From Glycocaulis sp050485565 (GTDB lineage Bacteria; Pseudomonadota; Alphaproteobacteria; Caulobacterales; Maricaulaceae): a stretch of 64,000 bases of DNA. Position 1 is the first letter of the stretch; every line of letters starts with the position of its first letter. A program made the position numbers and the translations under genes. The DNA is taken from NCBI RefSeq assembly GCF_050485565.1, contig NZ_JBJHBQ010000012.1, positions 14,388-78,387 of the forward strand. The letters run 5' to 3'. Under the pieces are notes generated by a model. The model had not been told where the DNA came from, searched no databases, and saw nothing but the letters and a program-made list of their open reading frames with translations. This document shows positions 8,018 through 15,576 of this stretch, one piece after another.

Positions 8018-8169
8018 CTTTGTCTCCTTTGAGGTCCAGTGTTATCGATCAACCTTCGGCCTTTGCTCCGGTCATGTGTTCCGCCGGGGCTTTTGCCGTG
8101 AGGCAGCGGGGTGTTCCCCTTGCCTCGAAAACACATCTAGCAAGGCCCTCATCGCTTTGCAACAAAAAA
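8018..8169 (-). promoter_or_regulatory. Leader and possible promoter of the membrane-peptide gene
   Basis: On the minus strand a weak promoter can be read: -35 TTGCAA (8157-8162), 17-base spacer, -10 TAGATG (8134-8139). The leader contains a stem, GAGGCA(8100-8105) with TGCCTC(8121-8126), continued by GGGG/CCCC around a TGTT loop. Neither element is strong enough to be certain. Confidence 0.35.
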
Positions 8170-8208
8170 ATATCGAAAAACGATATGAATTTTTCGAAAG
8201 GCGATATG
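8170..8208. promoter_or_regulatory. Operator-like paired repeats upstream of rdgB and the peptide/DUF2975/XRE module
   Basis: ATATCG-AAAAA-CGATAT (8170-8186) is a perfect 6-bp inverted repeat. The 15-base unit TCGAAAAACGATATG (8173-8187) recurs as TCGAAAGGCGATATG (8194-8208) with a 21-base period, close to two helical turns, so two dimers would bind on one face of the DNA. The site lies just before the rdgB start and upstream of the divergent module that encodes a small XRE repressor-like protein. Confidence 0.55.
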
Positions 8209-8213
8209 CGTAA

Positions 8214-8837
8214 ATGGATGTAGTAACCATAAAACGCCTTTTCCGGGAGGCTCCGCTGTGGGTTTTGGCGAGCCATAATGCAGGCAAGATCAAGGAGATA
8301 GCCGATCTCGTTGCCCCCTTCTCCATCCGTGTCAAAGGGGCTGGCGAGATGGGTCTGGAGGAGCCGGAAGAGACTGAAAAAACTTTTTCGGGCAATGCGC
8401 TTTTGAAGGCGAGGGCCGCAGCCAAAGCCTCCGGAGCCGTCGCGCTGGCCGATGATTCCGGTCTGGAGGTGAGCGCGCTTGGCGGTGAGCCGGGGGTTTA
8501 TTCCGCCCGCTGGGCCGGGCCGGAGAAGGATTTCCGCCTCGCCATGGAGACGGTTGAAAAAAAGCTTGCCGCCTCTGGCAGCCCGGACCGTTCGGCGCGC
8601 TTTGTGTGCGTTCTGGCGCTGGTTCATCCCGGCGGGGCCGAGCTGGTGTTCGAAGGCGAGGTGAAGGGCGATCTTGTCTGGCCGCCGCGCGGGGATCAGG
8701 GCTTTGGCTATGATCCGGTGTTTGTCGCCAGGGGCGAAACCCGCACCTTTGCCGAGATGGGCGCGGCGGAGAAAAAAGCGCTGAGCCACCGCGCTGATGC
8801 TTTCAGGAAGCTGACAGACACGGTGTTCGGCGCGTGA
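8214..8837 (+). CDS. rdgB: XTP/dITP diphosphatase (RdgB/HAM1)
   Basis: A 207-residue nucleotide pyrophosphatase that removes deaminated purine nucleotides (XTP, dITP, ITP) from the pool. The N-terminal ASHNAGKIKEI motif, EETEKTFSGNALLKARAAA, the ADDSGLEVSALGGEPGVYSARW segment, and GFGYDPVF and LSHRADAFRKL near the end are all diagnostic. The ATG at 8214 has only a weak AAAGG 13 bases upstream, and the operator-like repeats at 8170-8208 end 5 bases before it. It overlaps hemW by 4 bases (GTGA), so the two are one transcript. Confidence 0.95.
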   Translation: MDVVTIKRLFREAPLWVLASHNAGKIKEIADLVAPFSIRVKGAGEMGLEEPEETEKTFSGNALLKARAAAKASGAVALADDSGLEVSALGGEPGVYSARWAGPEKDFRLAMETVEKKLAASGSPDRSARFVCVLALVHPGGAELVFEGEVKGDLVWPPRGDQGFGYDPVFVARGETRTFAEMGAAEKKALSHRADAFRKLTDTVFGA

Positions 8838-9979
8838 GCACGCCAGCGCCCACCCCGCTGGGGCTTTATATCCACTGGCCCTATTGCGTGCGTATCTGCC
8901 CGTATTGCGATTTCAATGTCTACAAGGCCAAAGGTGCAGACAGCGCAGCGCTGGTGGATGCGCTAATAACCGATATGGCCCGCTGGCGCGCGGTAACGGG
9001 GCCGCGCACCCTCACAAGTGTCCATTTTGGCGGCGGCACGCCCTCACTGATGGAGGCGGGTGATATTGCCCGCGTGCTGGAAACGGCGGAGACCCTGTGG
9101 GGATTTGAGAGCGATCCTGAGCTGGGACTGGAAGCCAATCCGGCCGAGCGCGCACGTCTGAACGATATTGTTGCTGCCGGGATCAACCGGCTGTCGGTCG
9201 GCGTGCAATCGCTGGACGATGCCGCTCTGGCGCGGCTGGGGCGCGACCATGATGCGCGCGCCGGGCTGGAGGCGCTGGAAATCGCCCGCTCTCTGGTGGG
9301 GCGCGTATCAGCTGATCTCATCTATGCCCGCCATGGCCAGAGCCTTGCAGACTGGGAAGGTGAGCTTTCCGCCATTCTGGCGCTGGGCGTCGATCATCTC
9401 TCGGCCTATCAGCTGACCATTGAGGAGGGGACGGCGTTTGCCCGGCAGGTGAAGCGCGGCGCGCTGGTGCCGCCGGAAGAAGAGCTGGCCGCAGACATGT
9501 TCGAGCTGACGCAAGGATTGACCGCTGCCGCCGGGCTGGAGCCTTACGAGATTTCCAATCATGCACGGGGTGAGGACCATCGCTCGCGCCATAACCGGCT
9601 CTACTGGACGGGCGGGGACTGGATCGGTATCGGCCCCGGCGCGCATGGCCGCATTGGCTCACACGCGGGCGGGGGGCGCATTGCCCATGGCGCGCCCTTG
9701 CGCCCGGCAGACTATATTGCCGCCAGCCGGGAGCCCCTTGCTCATCTCGAACGCCTGAGCGCGCTGGAAGAGGCGCAGGAGCGGGTGCTGATGGGCCTGC
9801 GCATTGTTGAGGGGCTGGACCGCACGCGCCTCAAAACCCTGACCGGACTCGATATCGATGAAGAGGCCGCCGCGTCTCTGCTGGATGACGGGCTTATTGC
9901 CATGGACGCGTCAGGCGTGCGCCTGACCGCGCAAGGACGCCTCTATGCCGACCGGGTGGCGAACATGCTGGCACCCTGA
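8834..9979 (+). CDS. hemW: Radical SAM heme chaperone HemW
   Basis: A 381-residue radical-SAM protein of the HemN/HemW family. The iron-sulfur motif CVRICPYCDF (CxxxCxxC) lies near residue 17-24 after GLYIHWPYC. The SAM-binding HFGGGTPSL and the family strands GVQSLDD and GIGPGAHGR are present. Length and a single N-terminal cluster motif favour HemW, a heme carrier or transfer factor, over coproporphyrinogen dehydrogenase HemN, which is longer. It starts at GTG overlapping the rdgB stop. Confidence 0.9.
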   Translation: MSTPAPTPLGLYIHWPYCVRICPYCDFNVYKAKGADSAALVDALITDMARWRAVTGPRTLTSVHFGGGTPSLMEAGDIARVLETAETLWGFESDPELGLEANPAERARLNDIVAAGINRLSVGVQSLDDAALARLGRDHDARAGLEALEIARSLVGRVSADLIYARHGQSLADWEGELSAILALGVDHLSAYQLTIEEGTAFARQVKRGALVPPEEELAADMFELTQGLTAAAGLEPYEISNHARGEDHRSRHNRLYWTGGDWIGIGPGAHGRIGSHAGGGRIAHGAPLRPADYIAASREPLAHLERLSALEEAQERVLMGLRIVEGLDRTRLKTLTGLDIDEEAAASLLDDGLIAMDASGVRLTAQGRLYADRVANMLAP

Positions 9980-9998
9980 ACAAGAACCGGACGGCTGA

Positions 9999-11363
9999 TC
10001 AGGATTCGCCCGGTTCCACATCCATGGCGATGCCGTCCGGACCAAAGCGCTCGGGCGCCGGATCAAGCACCTCAAAGCGTCCGTTGCGGATGGTGTAGAG
10101 CGCAAGGCCACGCTCCACCGTGCCGTCGGCGCGCAGCCGGAACAGGCCGTCCACGCCCAGGAATCCGTTCGGATCTTCAATGATGGAGCGGTCGATCCCG
10201 CCCGTATTGGCGGCCATCAGGACAGCCAGTGAGGCGGAATCATACCCCAGTCCGGCGAGACGGGAGGGCCGTTCACCGAACGCCGCCTCATAGGCCATCT
10301 CGAACCGGGCGCGCATTTCGGCATCGGGACCGGCAAACCAGCCATTGGCCAGCGCCGGTTCGCGGACGCTATCAGGATTGCGCCACAGCCCGGTGCCGAC
10401 AAACTTCACCAGCAGCGGGTCGATATCGGCAAACAGCAGCGAGGGCGCGAGCATGCGCAGATCATCGCCCCCTGCGGGGAGCATCACCACCTGGAACGCA
10501 CCGCTATCGGCGGGCCGCCAGCCCTCGCCCGTCATGGCAAGGGCGCGCCCAACCTCCAGACTGCCAATGCCGGCGCGGGCGAGACGGCGGGCCGCCTGGC
10601 TCATGGAGTCCACGCCGCCCGAATAGACTTCCTCGGCCGTTACCGTGCCGCCAAACTCGGCAGCGGCGGAGCGATAAGCCTGGCTGACCAGCTGCCCATA
10701 AGGGGTGGCCGGGGCCACAATGGCAAAGCGGTCTGCGCCCAGAGCGGCGGTGTAGGACACCACGCGGCGCACTTCTTCCTCTGGCGGGAAGCTCAATAGA
10801 TAGACGCCGCCACCGGCAACACTGGTGTCTGTGGAAAAGGAGATGACGGGAATGTTGGACCGGCGCGCCAGGCTGGAGACCGCGCGCACTTCGGCGGCGA
10901 GCAGCGGGCCGATGATCATGTCAGCGCCGTCGGCAATGGCTGCTTCGGCAGCGGCTTCCGCGCCGCGAGCCGTGCCTTCAGTATCCTTTGGCAGCAGAAC
11001 GACATTCTCGACGCCGCGCTCAAACAGGGCCAGCTCGGCGGCGCGCAGCAAATGGCCGGCCTCTGAGCGCAAGGCAGCCGACGCGCCGGAGAAGGGCAGC
11101 AATACGCCGACGCGCACAAGGTCCACCCCTTCCAGATGCGGCGGGGTGAAGGCCAGACGTTCCGGGCTCATCTCCACACCCAGCACGGCCGGTTCAGGCG
11201 GCGCGCCTACGACCGGCGATGCGGGTCCCGGCGTGACACCGGGGCCCCCGGTGGTTGCGCCACAAGCCGACAGGAAAAGGGCCGCACCCGCCATACAGGC
11301 GGTCACACGCCAAAGGCCAGCTATTGGCACCAGCGCGCGGGTGGGCAAGATTGCTCTCATCAT
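9999..11363 (-). CDS. Penicillin-binding protein activator, LpoA-like lipoprotein
   Basis: A 454-residue lipoprotein. The signal ends at FLSAC with lipidated Cys34, followed by a Gly/Pro-rich linker and a type I periplasmic-binding fold: VRVGVLLPFSGASAALRSEAGHLLRAAELALFERG, MIIGPLLAAEVRAVSSLARRSNIPVISFSTD, then FAIVAPATPYGQ. This matches the LppC/LpoA C-terminal domain, which activates PBP1A in E. coli; the N-terminal TPR domain of E. coli LpoA is absent. The ATG pair at 11363/11360 follows a GAGGACG ribosome site. It is divergent from yraN. The usual neighbour rsmI is not between them. Confidence 0.8.
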   Translation of the reverse strand: MMRAILPTRALVPIAGLWRVTACMAGAALFLSACGATTGGPGVTPGPASPVVGAPPEPAVLGVEMSPERLAFTPPHLEGVDLVRVGVLLPFSGASAALRSEAGHLLRAAELALFERGVENVVLLPKDTEGTARGAEAAAEAAIADGADMIIGPLLAAEVRAVSSLARRSNIPVISFSTDTSVAGGGVYLLSFPPEEEVRRVVSYTAALGADRFAIVAPATPYGQLVSQAYRSAAAEFGGTVTAEEVYSGGVDSMSQAARRLARAGIGSLEVGRALAMTGEGWRPADSGAFQVVMLPAGGDDLRMLAPSLLFADIDPLLVKFVGTGLWRNPDSVREPALANGWFAGPDAEMRARFEMAYEAAFGERPSRLAGLGYDSASLAVLMAANTGGIDRSIIEDPNGFLGVDGLFRLRADGTVERGLALYTIRNGRFEVLDPAPERFGPDGIAMDVEPGES

Positions 11364-11483
11364 GGCTTGCGTCCTCAAAACCGTCTCCCCCGCCTTGTGC
11401 CGGCCCGGCCGGAACGGAGGCTACCGGCGCGGCCGGTCAGGGGCAACTATGCACCTGCCGAAATCCGTCTGCGAGGGGCGGGC

Positions 11484-11873
11484 ATGACCCGGCATGCGCG
11501 CCAGCGGGCCGAACGGCGCGGACGGCGCGGGGAGCGGGCCGCCAGCATCCTGCTCATCCTGAAGGGCTGGCGCATTCTGGGGCGGCGGGTGAAGACCCCG
11601 CTCGGCGAGATTGATCTTATCGCGCGCAAGGGCCGCACGCTCGCCTTCGTCGAGGTGAAATGGCGAAACCGGCGCGAGGCCGCGCGCGAAGCGTTTCATC
11701 CGCGCCAGCAGGTGCGGCTGATGCGGGCCGCCGCCCTGTGGCGTGCGCGGCGCACCGGGCTGGACAGGCTGGCGACGCGTTTTGACCTGATCTGCGTGGC
11801 ACCCGGACGATGGCCGGAGCACCTCAAGGGCGTGGCCAGCGCCGATTACGGGCCAGAAAACCATTTGATCTAG
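11484..11873 (+). CDS. yraN: YraN family endonuclease-like protein (UPF0102)
   Basis: A 129-residue protein of the UPF0102 family, with a restriction-endonuclease-like fold predicted to bind nucleic acid. The core GWRILGRRVKTPLGEIDLIARKGRTLAFVEVKWR carries the Glu-Asp...Glu-x-Lys pattern of PD-(D/E)xK folds. The N-terminus is very basic (RHARQRAERRGRRGER). The ATG at 11484 follows GAGGGGCGGGC; an upstream extension would be antisense to the LpoA-like gene and is not credible. The next gene is comM, another competence/recombination-linked protein. Confidence 0.88.
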   Translation: MTRHARQRAERRGRRGERAASILLILKGWRILGRRVKTPLGEIDLIARKGRTLAFVEVKWRNRREAAREAFHPRQQVRLMRAAALWRARRTGLDRLATRFDLICVAPGRWPEHLKGVASADYGPENHLI

Positions 11874-11922
11874 CAGGGGTTTGGTAAAAAGTTAATATGA
11901 CGTCTTGACGTTTCCGGCAGTT

Positions 11923-11951
11923 TTGTTCTTTTCTTGTTCTGGTTTTATACC
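11923..11951 (+). promoter_or_regulatory. comM promoter with LexA (SOS) box
   Basis: GTTC-TTTTCTT-GTTC at 11925-11939 is an exact GTTC-N7-GTTC LexA operator. It overlaps the -35 and spacer of a promoter-like arrangement: TTGTTC (11923-11928), 17 bases, TATACC (11946-11951). comM is a known SOS member in several Alphaproteobacteria (established family knowledge, from memory), so repression by LexA is likely. Confidence 0.7.
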
Positions 11952-12036
11952 GGCCTGTTCATGCGTTCTGTGGATAAATGGTAAATCCCGGCGACCAGAA
12001 TTGAATTTGTTCAGTGAATGAATTTCGGAGGCAAAG

Positions 12037-13602
12037 ATGAGCGCCTACACCCATTCTGCCTCGTTTGAAGGTGCTAATGCGCGCCTTGTCGATGTTCAGG
12101 TGCAGATTGCCGGCGGCACCCCGGCCTTCAGCGTGGTCGGGCTGGCCGACAAGGCGGTGGCCGAAAGCCGCGAACGCGTGCGGGCCGCCTTTGCCGCCAT
12201 CGGCCTGTCGCTGCCCGGCCAGCGCCTGATCGTCAATCTGGCACCCGCTGACCGGCCGAAGGAAGGCGCCCATTTCGATCTGCCGATCGCCATTGGCATA
12301 CTGATCGCGATGGGCGTGCTCCCCCCCGAGGCGGGGTCTGAATATCTGGCGATGGGGGAGCTGGGCCTTGATGGCTCGATATCGCCCGCGCCGGGCGCGC
12401 TGCCAGCCGCCATGCTGGCCGTGGAGCAGGAAACCGGCTTTATCTGCGCGAAGGATAGCGGGCCGGAAGCGGCCTGGGCGGGGGGCGAGCTGGCCATTCT
12501 TGCCCCGGCCTCACTCATCCAGCTTATCAATCATTTCAAGGGCGGGCAGGCGCTCGCCCGGCCCCAGCCAGGAGATCTGGTGGAGGGGCCGCGCTTTAAG
12601 GACATGCGTGATGTGCGCGGGCAGGAGACCGCCAAGCGCGCGCTGGAAATCGCCATGGCTGGCGGCCACAACATCTTGTTCATCGGGCCGCCGGGTTCTG
12701 GCAAGTCCATGCTGGCCGAGCGGGCTCCGGGCCTTCTGCCGCCCCTGTCAGCCAAGGAATTGCTGGAGATTTCGACCGTTCAGTCGGTCGCCGGGCTATT
12801 GCAGCGCGGGGAGCTGAGCCGGGCGCGGCCATTTCGTGCGCCGCACCATTCTGCCTCGATGGCCGCGATGGTCGGTGGCGGCACGCGCGTGCGCCCCGGC
12901 GAAGCCTCTCTGGCCCATAATGGCGTGCTGTTCTTGGATGAATTGCCGGAATTTCACCCGCAAGTGCTCGATTCCCTGCGCCAGCCGCTGGAAACCGGCG
13001 AGATCGCGGTGGCGCGCGCCAATGCCCGCATCACATTCCCGGCCCGGTTCCAGCTGGTCGCGGCGATGAATCCCTGCCGCTGCGGCTGGGCAGGCGCAGA
13101 CGGGCGCGCTTGCGCGCGCGGTAAAAATTGCGCGGAAAGCTATCAGGCACGCATTTCCGGCCCGATGATGGACCGGATCGATCTGCAGATCGAGGTGCCG
13201 CCGGTGACGCCTGCAGACCTTGCCCTGCCGCCCGCGCACGAAGGCACGGCCGAGATCGCCGCGCGCGTGGCAAAAGCGCGGGAGGTGCAGGAGGCGCGCG
13301 GCGCGCTCAATGCGCGGCTGTCGGGCGAGGCGCTGGACCGGATTGCCGAGCCTGACGCCGCCGGTCGCGAGTTATTGTCGCGCGCCGCTGAGGCCATGGG
13401 GCTGACTGCGCGCAGCTATCACCGCGTGCTGCGCACCGCGCGCACCATCGCCGATCTGGATGGTGTGGAGGGTGTGCGCCGCATCCATATTGCAGAGGCG
13501 CTGAGCGCCAGGCGCACCACCCGCCCTGCCGGGACGCCCGCAGGGTGGCCAGCGCTCGCAGACGGGGGAGAAAAATCACTCCGGCATTCGACGCTTCGTT
13601 AA
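12037..13602 (+). CDS. comM: ComM/YifB family AAA+ ATPase (Mg-chelatase-like)
   Basis: A 521-residue ATPase. ComM is a hexameric helicase that promotes branch migration when DNA is integrated during transformation. The N-terminal Lon-protease-like domain starts with a YTHSASFEGANARLVDVQV stretch and includes NLAPADRPKEGAHFDLPIAIG. Walker A is GPPGSGKSMLAER, Walker B is GVLFLDELPEF, and the MNPCRCG plus ISGPMMDRIDLQIEVP segments are family hallmarks. GGAGGCAAAG precedes the ATG. The C-terminus carries about 25 extra residues after the usual HIAEALSARR end. Confidence 0.93.
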   Translation: MSAYTHSASFEGANARLVDVQVQIAGGTPAFSVVGLADKAVAESRERVRAAFAAIGLSLPGQRLIVNLAPADRPKEGAHFDLPIAIGILIAMGVLPPEAGSEYLAMGELGLDGSISPAPGALPAAMLAVEQETGFICAKDSGPEAAWAGGELAILAPASLIQLINHFKGGQALARPQPGDLVEGPRFKDMRDVRGQETAKRALEIAMAGGHNILFIGPPGSGKSMLAERAPGLLPPLSAKELLEISTVQSVAGLLQRGELSRARPFRAPHHSASMAAMVGGGTRVRPGEASLAHNGVLFLDELPEFHPQVLDSLRQPLETGEIAVARANARITFPARFQLVAAMNPCRCGWAGADGRACARGKNCAESYQARISGPMMDRIDLQIEVPPVTPADLALPPAHEGTAEIAARVAKAREVQEARGALNARLSGEALDRIAEPDAAGRELLSRAAEAMGLTARSYHRVLRTARTIADLDGVEGVRRIHIAEALSARRTTRPAGTPAGWPALADGGEKSLRHSTLR

Positions 13603-13626
13603 CCTGACCGGCATTAGCGTCGCACC

Positions 13627-15549
13627 ATGACCCATGCCCTGCCGCCCTCCTCTCCGGACCCTTCTCCGGCCCCGTCCCTGGCCACCTCAGCAGACGGCGC
13701 GCCTGCCGATGAAGGCGCGGTGCCCGTCATGGCCGCGTCCACGGCCTTGCGCGGCGTGTTTGATGCCATTGGCGAGCTGGTCATCGTGCGTGACCGGGAC
13801 GGGCGTCTGAGCGATGTGAACGGCGCGTTCCTGCGCGCCTTTGGCGGAACGCGCGAAGACTGGACAGGGCGCTGGTTCGCGGTCGCTCCCGCTTTTGGCG
13901 AGAGCGCATCACACCGGCGCTATGATGTGGCGATGCGCACCCGCACCGGGCCGGTCTGGATCGAGTGGTCGGAGACCCTCACCGCTGACGGCTCGATCAT
14001 CGCGGTCGGCCGCGACGTGACCGAGCAGCGCAGCCAGGTCCAGCGCGAGAGCGAGGCCGCGCGCGGCAAGGGCGTGTTCTTTGCCGCCGTCACCCATGAA
14101 TTGCGCACGCCCCTGTCGGGCGCGCTGGGCACGGCGCGCCTGCTGGAAGATACCGGGCTGAAGCCCGATCAGGCCGCCTATGTGGCGGCCCTCAAAGCCA
14201 GTGCCAGCCATGCGCTGAAGCTCATTGACGACATTCTCGACCTCTCCCGGCTGGAGGCCGGCAAGCTGGAACTCCGGCCAGAGGCCATGGACCCGTCGAG
14301 GCTGGTTGAAGAGGTGTGCGAGCTGTTGTCGGAGAAGGCCGCCGAAAAGGGGCTGGCGCTCGCCCACGCGCAGGGGCCGGGCGTGCCTGCCCAGATCAGG
14401 GCCGATCCGGCACGGCTGAAACAGATACTCTATAATCTGGCAGGTAATGCGGTGAAATTCACCCGCGAGGGCGGGGTGCTGGTCACGCTTGAGGCCGAAA
14501 ATAATAGTCTGCGCCTGTCGGTCCGGGATACCGGCCCCGGTATCACCCCGTCCGATCAGGCCCGCCTGTTCGAGCAGTTCGAGCGCGGCGCGGCCGAACG
14601 CGATAATAGCGCGCCGGGCGCGGGGCTGGGCCTTGCCATGGTCAAGCGTCTGGCCGAGGCCATGGACGGCGAGGTGGGCGTGCGCTCTCAGCCCGGCGAA
14701 GGAGCGCTGTTCTGGTTCACCTTCCAGCCGGAAGTGCTGCAGCGCGCGCCGGTGCACCGTCCGCTGGCGGGGCGGCGCATTCTGATCGCGACACCGTGTT
14801 CCATCGAATCCGATGCCCTGGTTCTGCACGCCGAAACGCTGGGCGCCTGGGCGGAAAACTGTAGCAGTCAGGGACAGCTTGTGGCGCGGGCGCAGGCGGT
14901 GCGCCCCGATATCGTCATTCTTGATGATGGCTGGACCGAGGATGCCTCGGCGCTGGCAGCCGCCGGATGTGCGGGGCGGATTCTCGCTCTTGCCCGCCCG
15001 CGCACCAAGGCACGCTATACCGGCAAGGACCGTCCGGCGGGGATTGATGGCTGGCTGGTCGCGCCGGTGCGGGCAAGCTCGCTGGCCCGGTTTGCGCTGG
15101 GCAAGAGTTCGGGCGATGAAAAGCGCGAGAGCGAGGTGCGCGGCCCGGTACTCGCCGGCTACCGCATCCTTCTGGCCGAGGACGATCCGGTAAACGCGCT
15201 GATCGCACGCACGCTTCTGACCCGTTTGGGTGCCAGCGTTGTCATGGCGGCGACCGGGCGCGAAGCGGTGCTGGAAGCCTCACAAGGCGGGCTGGATGCC
15301 GCGCTGCTGGATTTGCGCATGCCGGAGCTGGACGGGCGCGACGCGGCGGCCCAGATCCGCGCCTTGCCGGGCGAGCCCGGCTCTGTCCCGCTCGTTGCGC
15401 TGACGGCCAATGCGACCGAGTCTGACCGCGATGCCTGCCTTGCTGCCGGCATGGACGCCTTCCTTGCCAAGCCGGTTGACCCTGACGAGCTGGCGAGCGT
15501 CCTCTCCGGCTTGTGCGGCGGGCAAATCCGCGCAAGGCTGAGCGCCTAG
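13627..15549 (+). CDS. Hybrid sensor histidine kinase with degenerate middle receiver domain
   Basis: A 640-residue soluble hybrid kinase without transmembrane segments. A PAS domain spans about 40-135 (GVFDAIGELVIVRDRDGRL). The HisKA domain follows, with phospho-acceptor His157 in THELRTPLSG, then the HATPase domain with N-box NLAGNAVKF, G1 DTGPGI and G2 GAGLGLAMV. Residues about 382-485 look like a receiver that has lost its acidic pair (ILIATPCS), so it is probably not phosphorylated. The C-terminal receiver (from about 512) is complete: LLAEDDPVN, Asp562 in LLDLRMP, LTANAT and the Lys in FLAKPVD. The input signal and output partner are unknown. Confidence 0.88.
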   Translation: MTHALPPSSPDPSPAPSLATSADGAPADEGAVPVMAASTALRGVFDAIGELVIVRDRDGRLSDVNGAFLRAFGGTREDWTGRWFAVAPAFGESASHRRYDVAMRTRTGPVWIEWSETLTADGSIIAVGRDVTEQRSQVQRESEAARGKGVFFAAVTHELRTPLSGALGTARLLEDTGLKPDQAAYVAALKASASHALKLIDDILDLSRLEAGKLELRPEAMDPSRLVEEVCELLSEKAAEKGLALAHAQGPGVPAQIRADPARLKQILYNLAGNAVKFTREGGVLVTLEAENNSLRLSVRDTGPGITPSDQARLFEQFERGAAERDNSAPGAGLGLAMVKRLAEAMDGEVGVRSQPGEGALFWFTFQPEVLQRAPVHRPLAGRRILIATPCSIESDALVLHAETLGAWAENCSSQGQLVARAQAVRPDIVILDDGWTEDASALAAAGCAGRILALARPRTKARYTGKDRPAGIDGWLVAPVRASSLARFALGKSSGDEKRESEVRGPVLAGYRILLAEDDPVNALIARTLLTRLGASVVMAATGREAVLEASQGGLDAALLDLRMPELDGRDAAAQIRALPGEPGSVPLVALTANATESDRDACLAAGMDAFLAKPVDPDELASVLSGLCGGQIRARLSA

Positions 15550-15576
15550 ACAGGGCCAGCCCGGAGCGCGCTTTCC

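Noticed and set aside
11136..11483. N-terminal extension of yraN
   Set aside because: Runs antisense through the LpoA-like lipoprotein gene; the ATG at 11484 has a good ribosome site.
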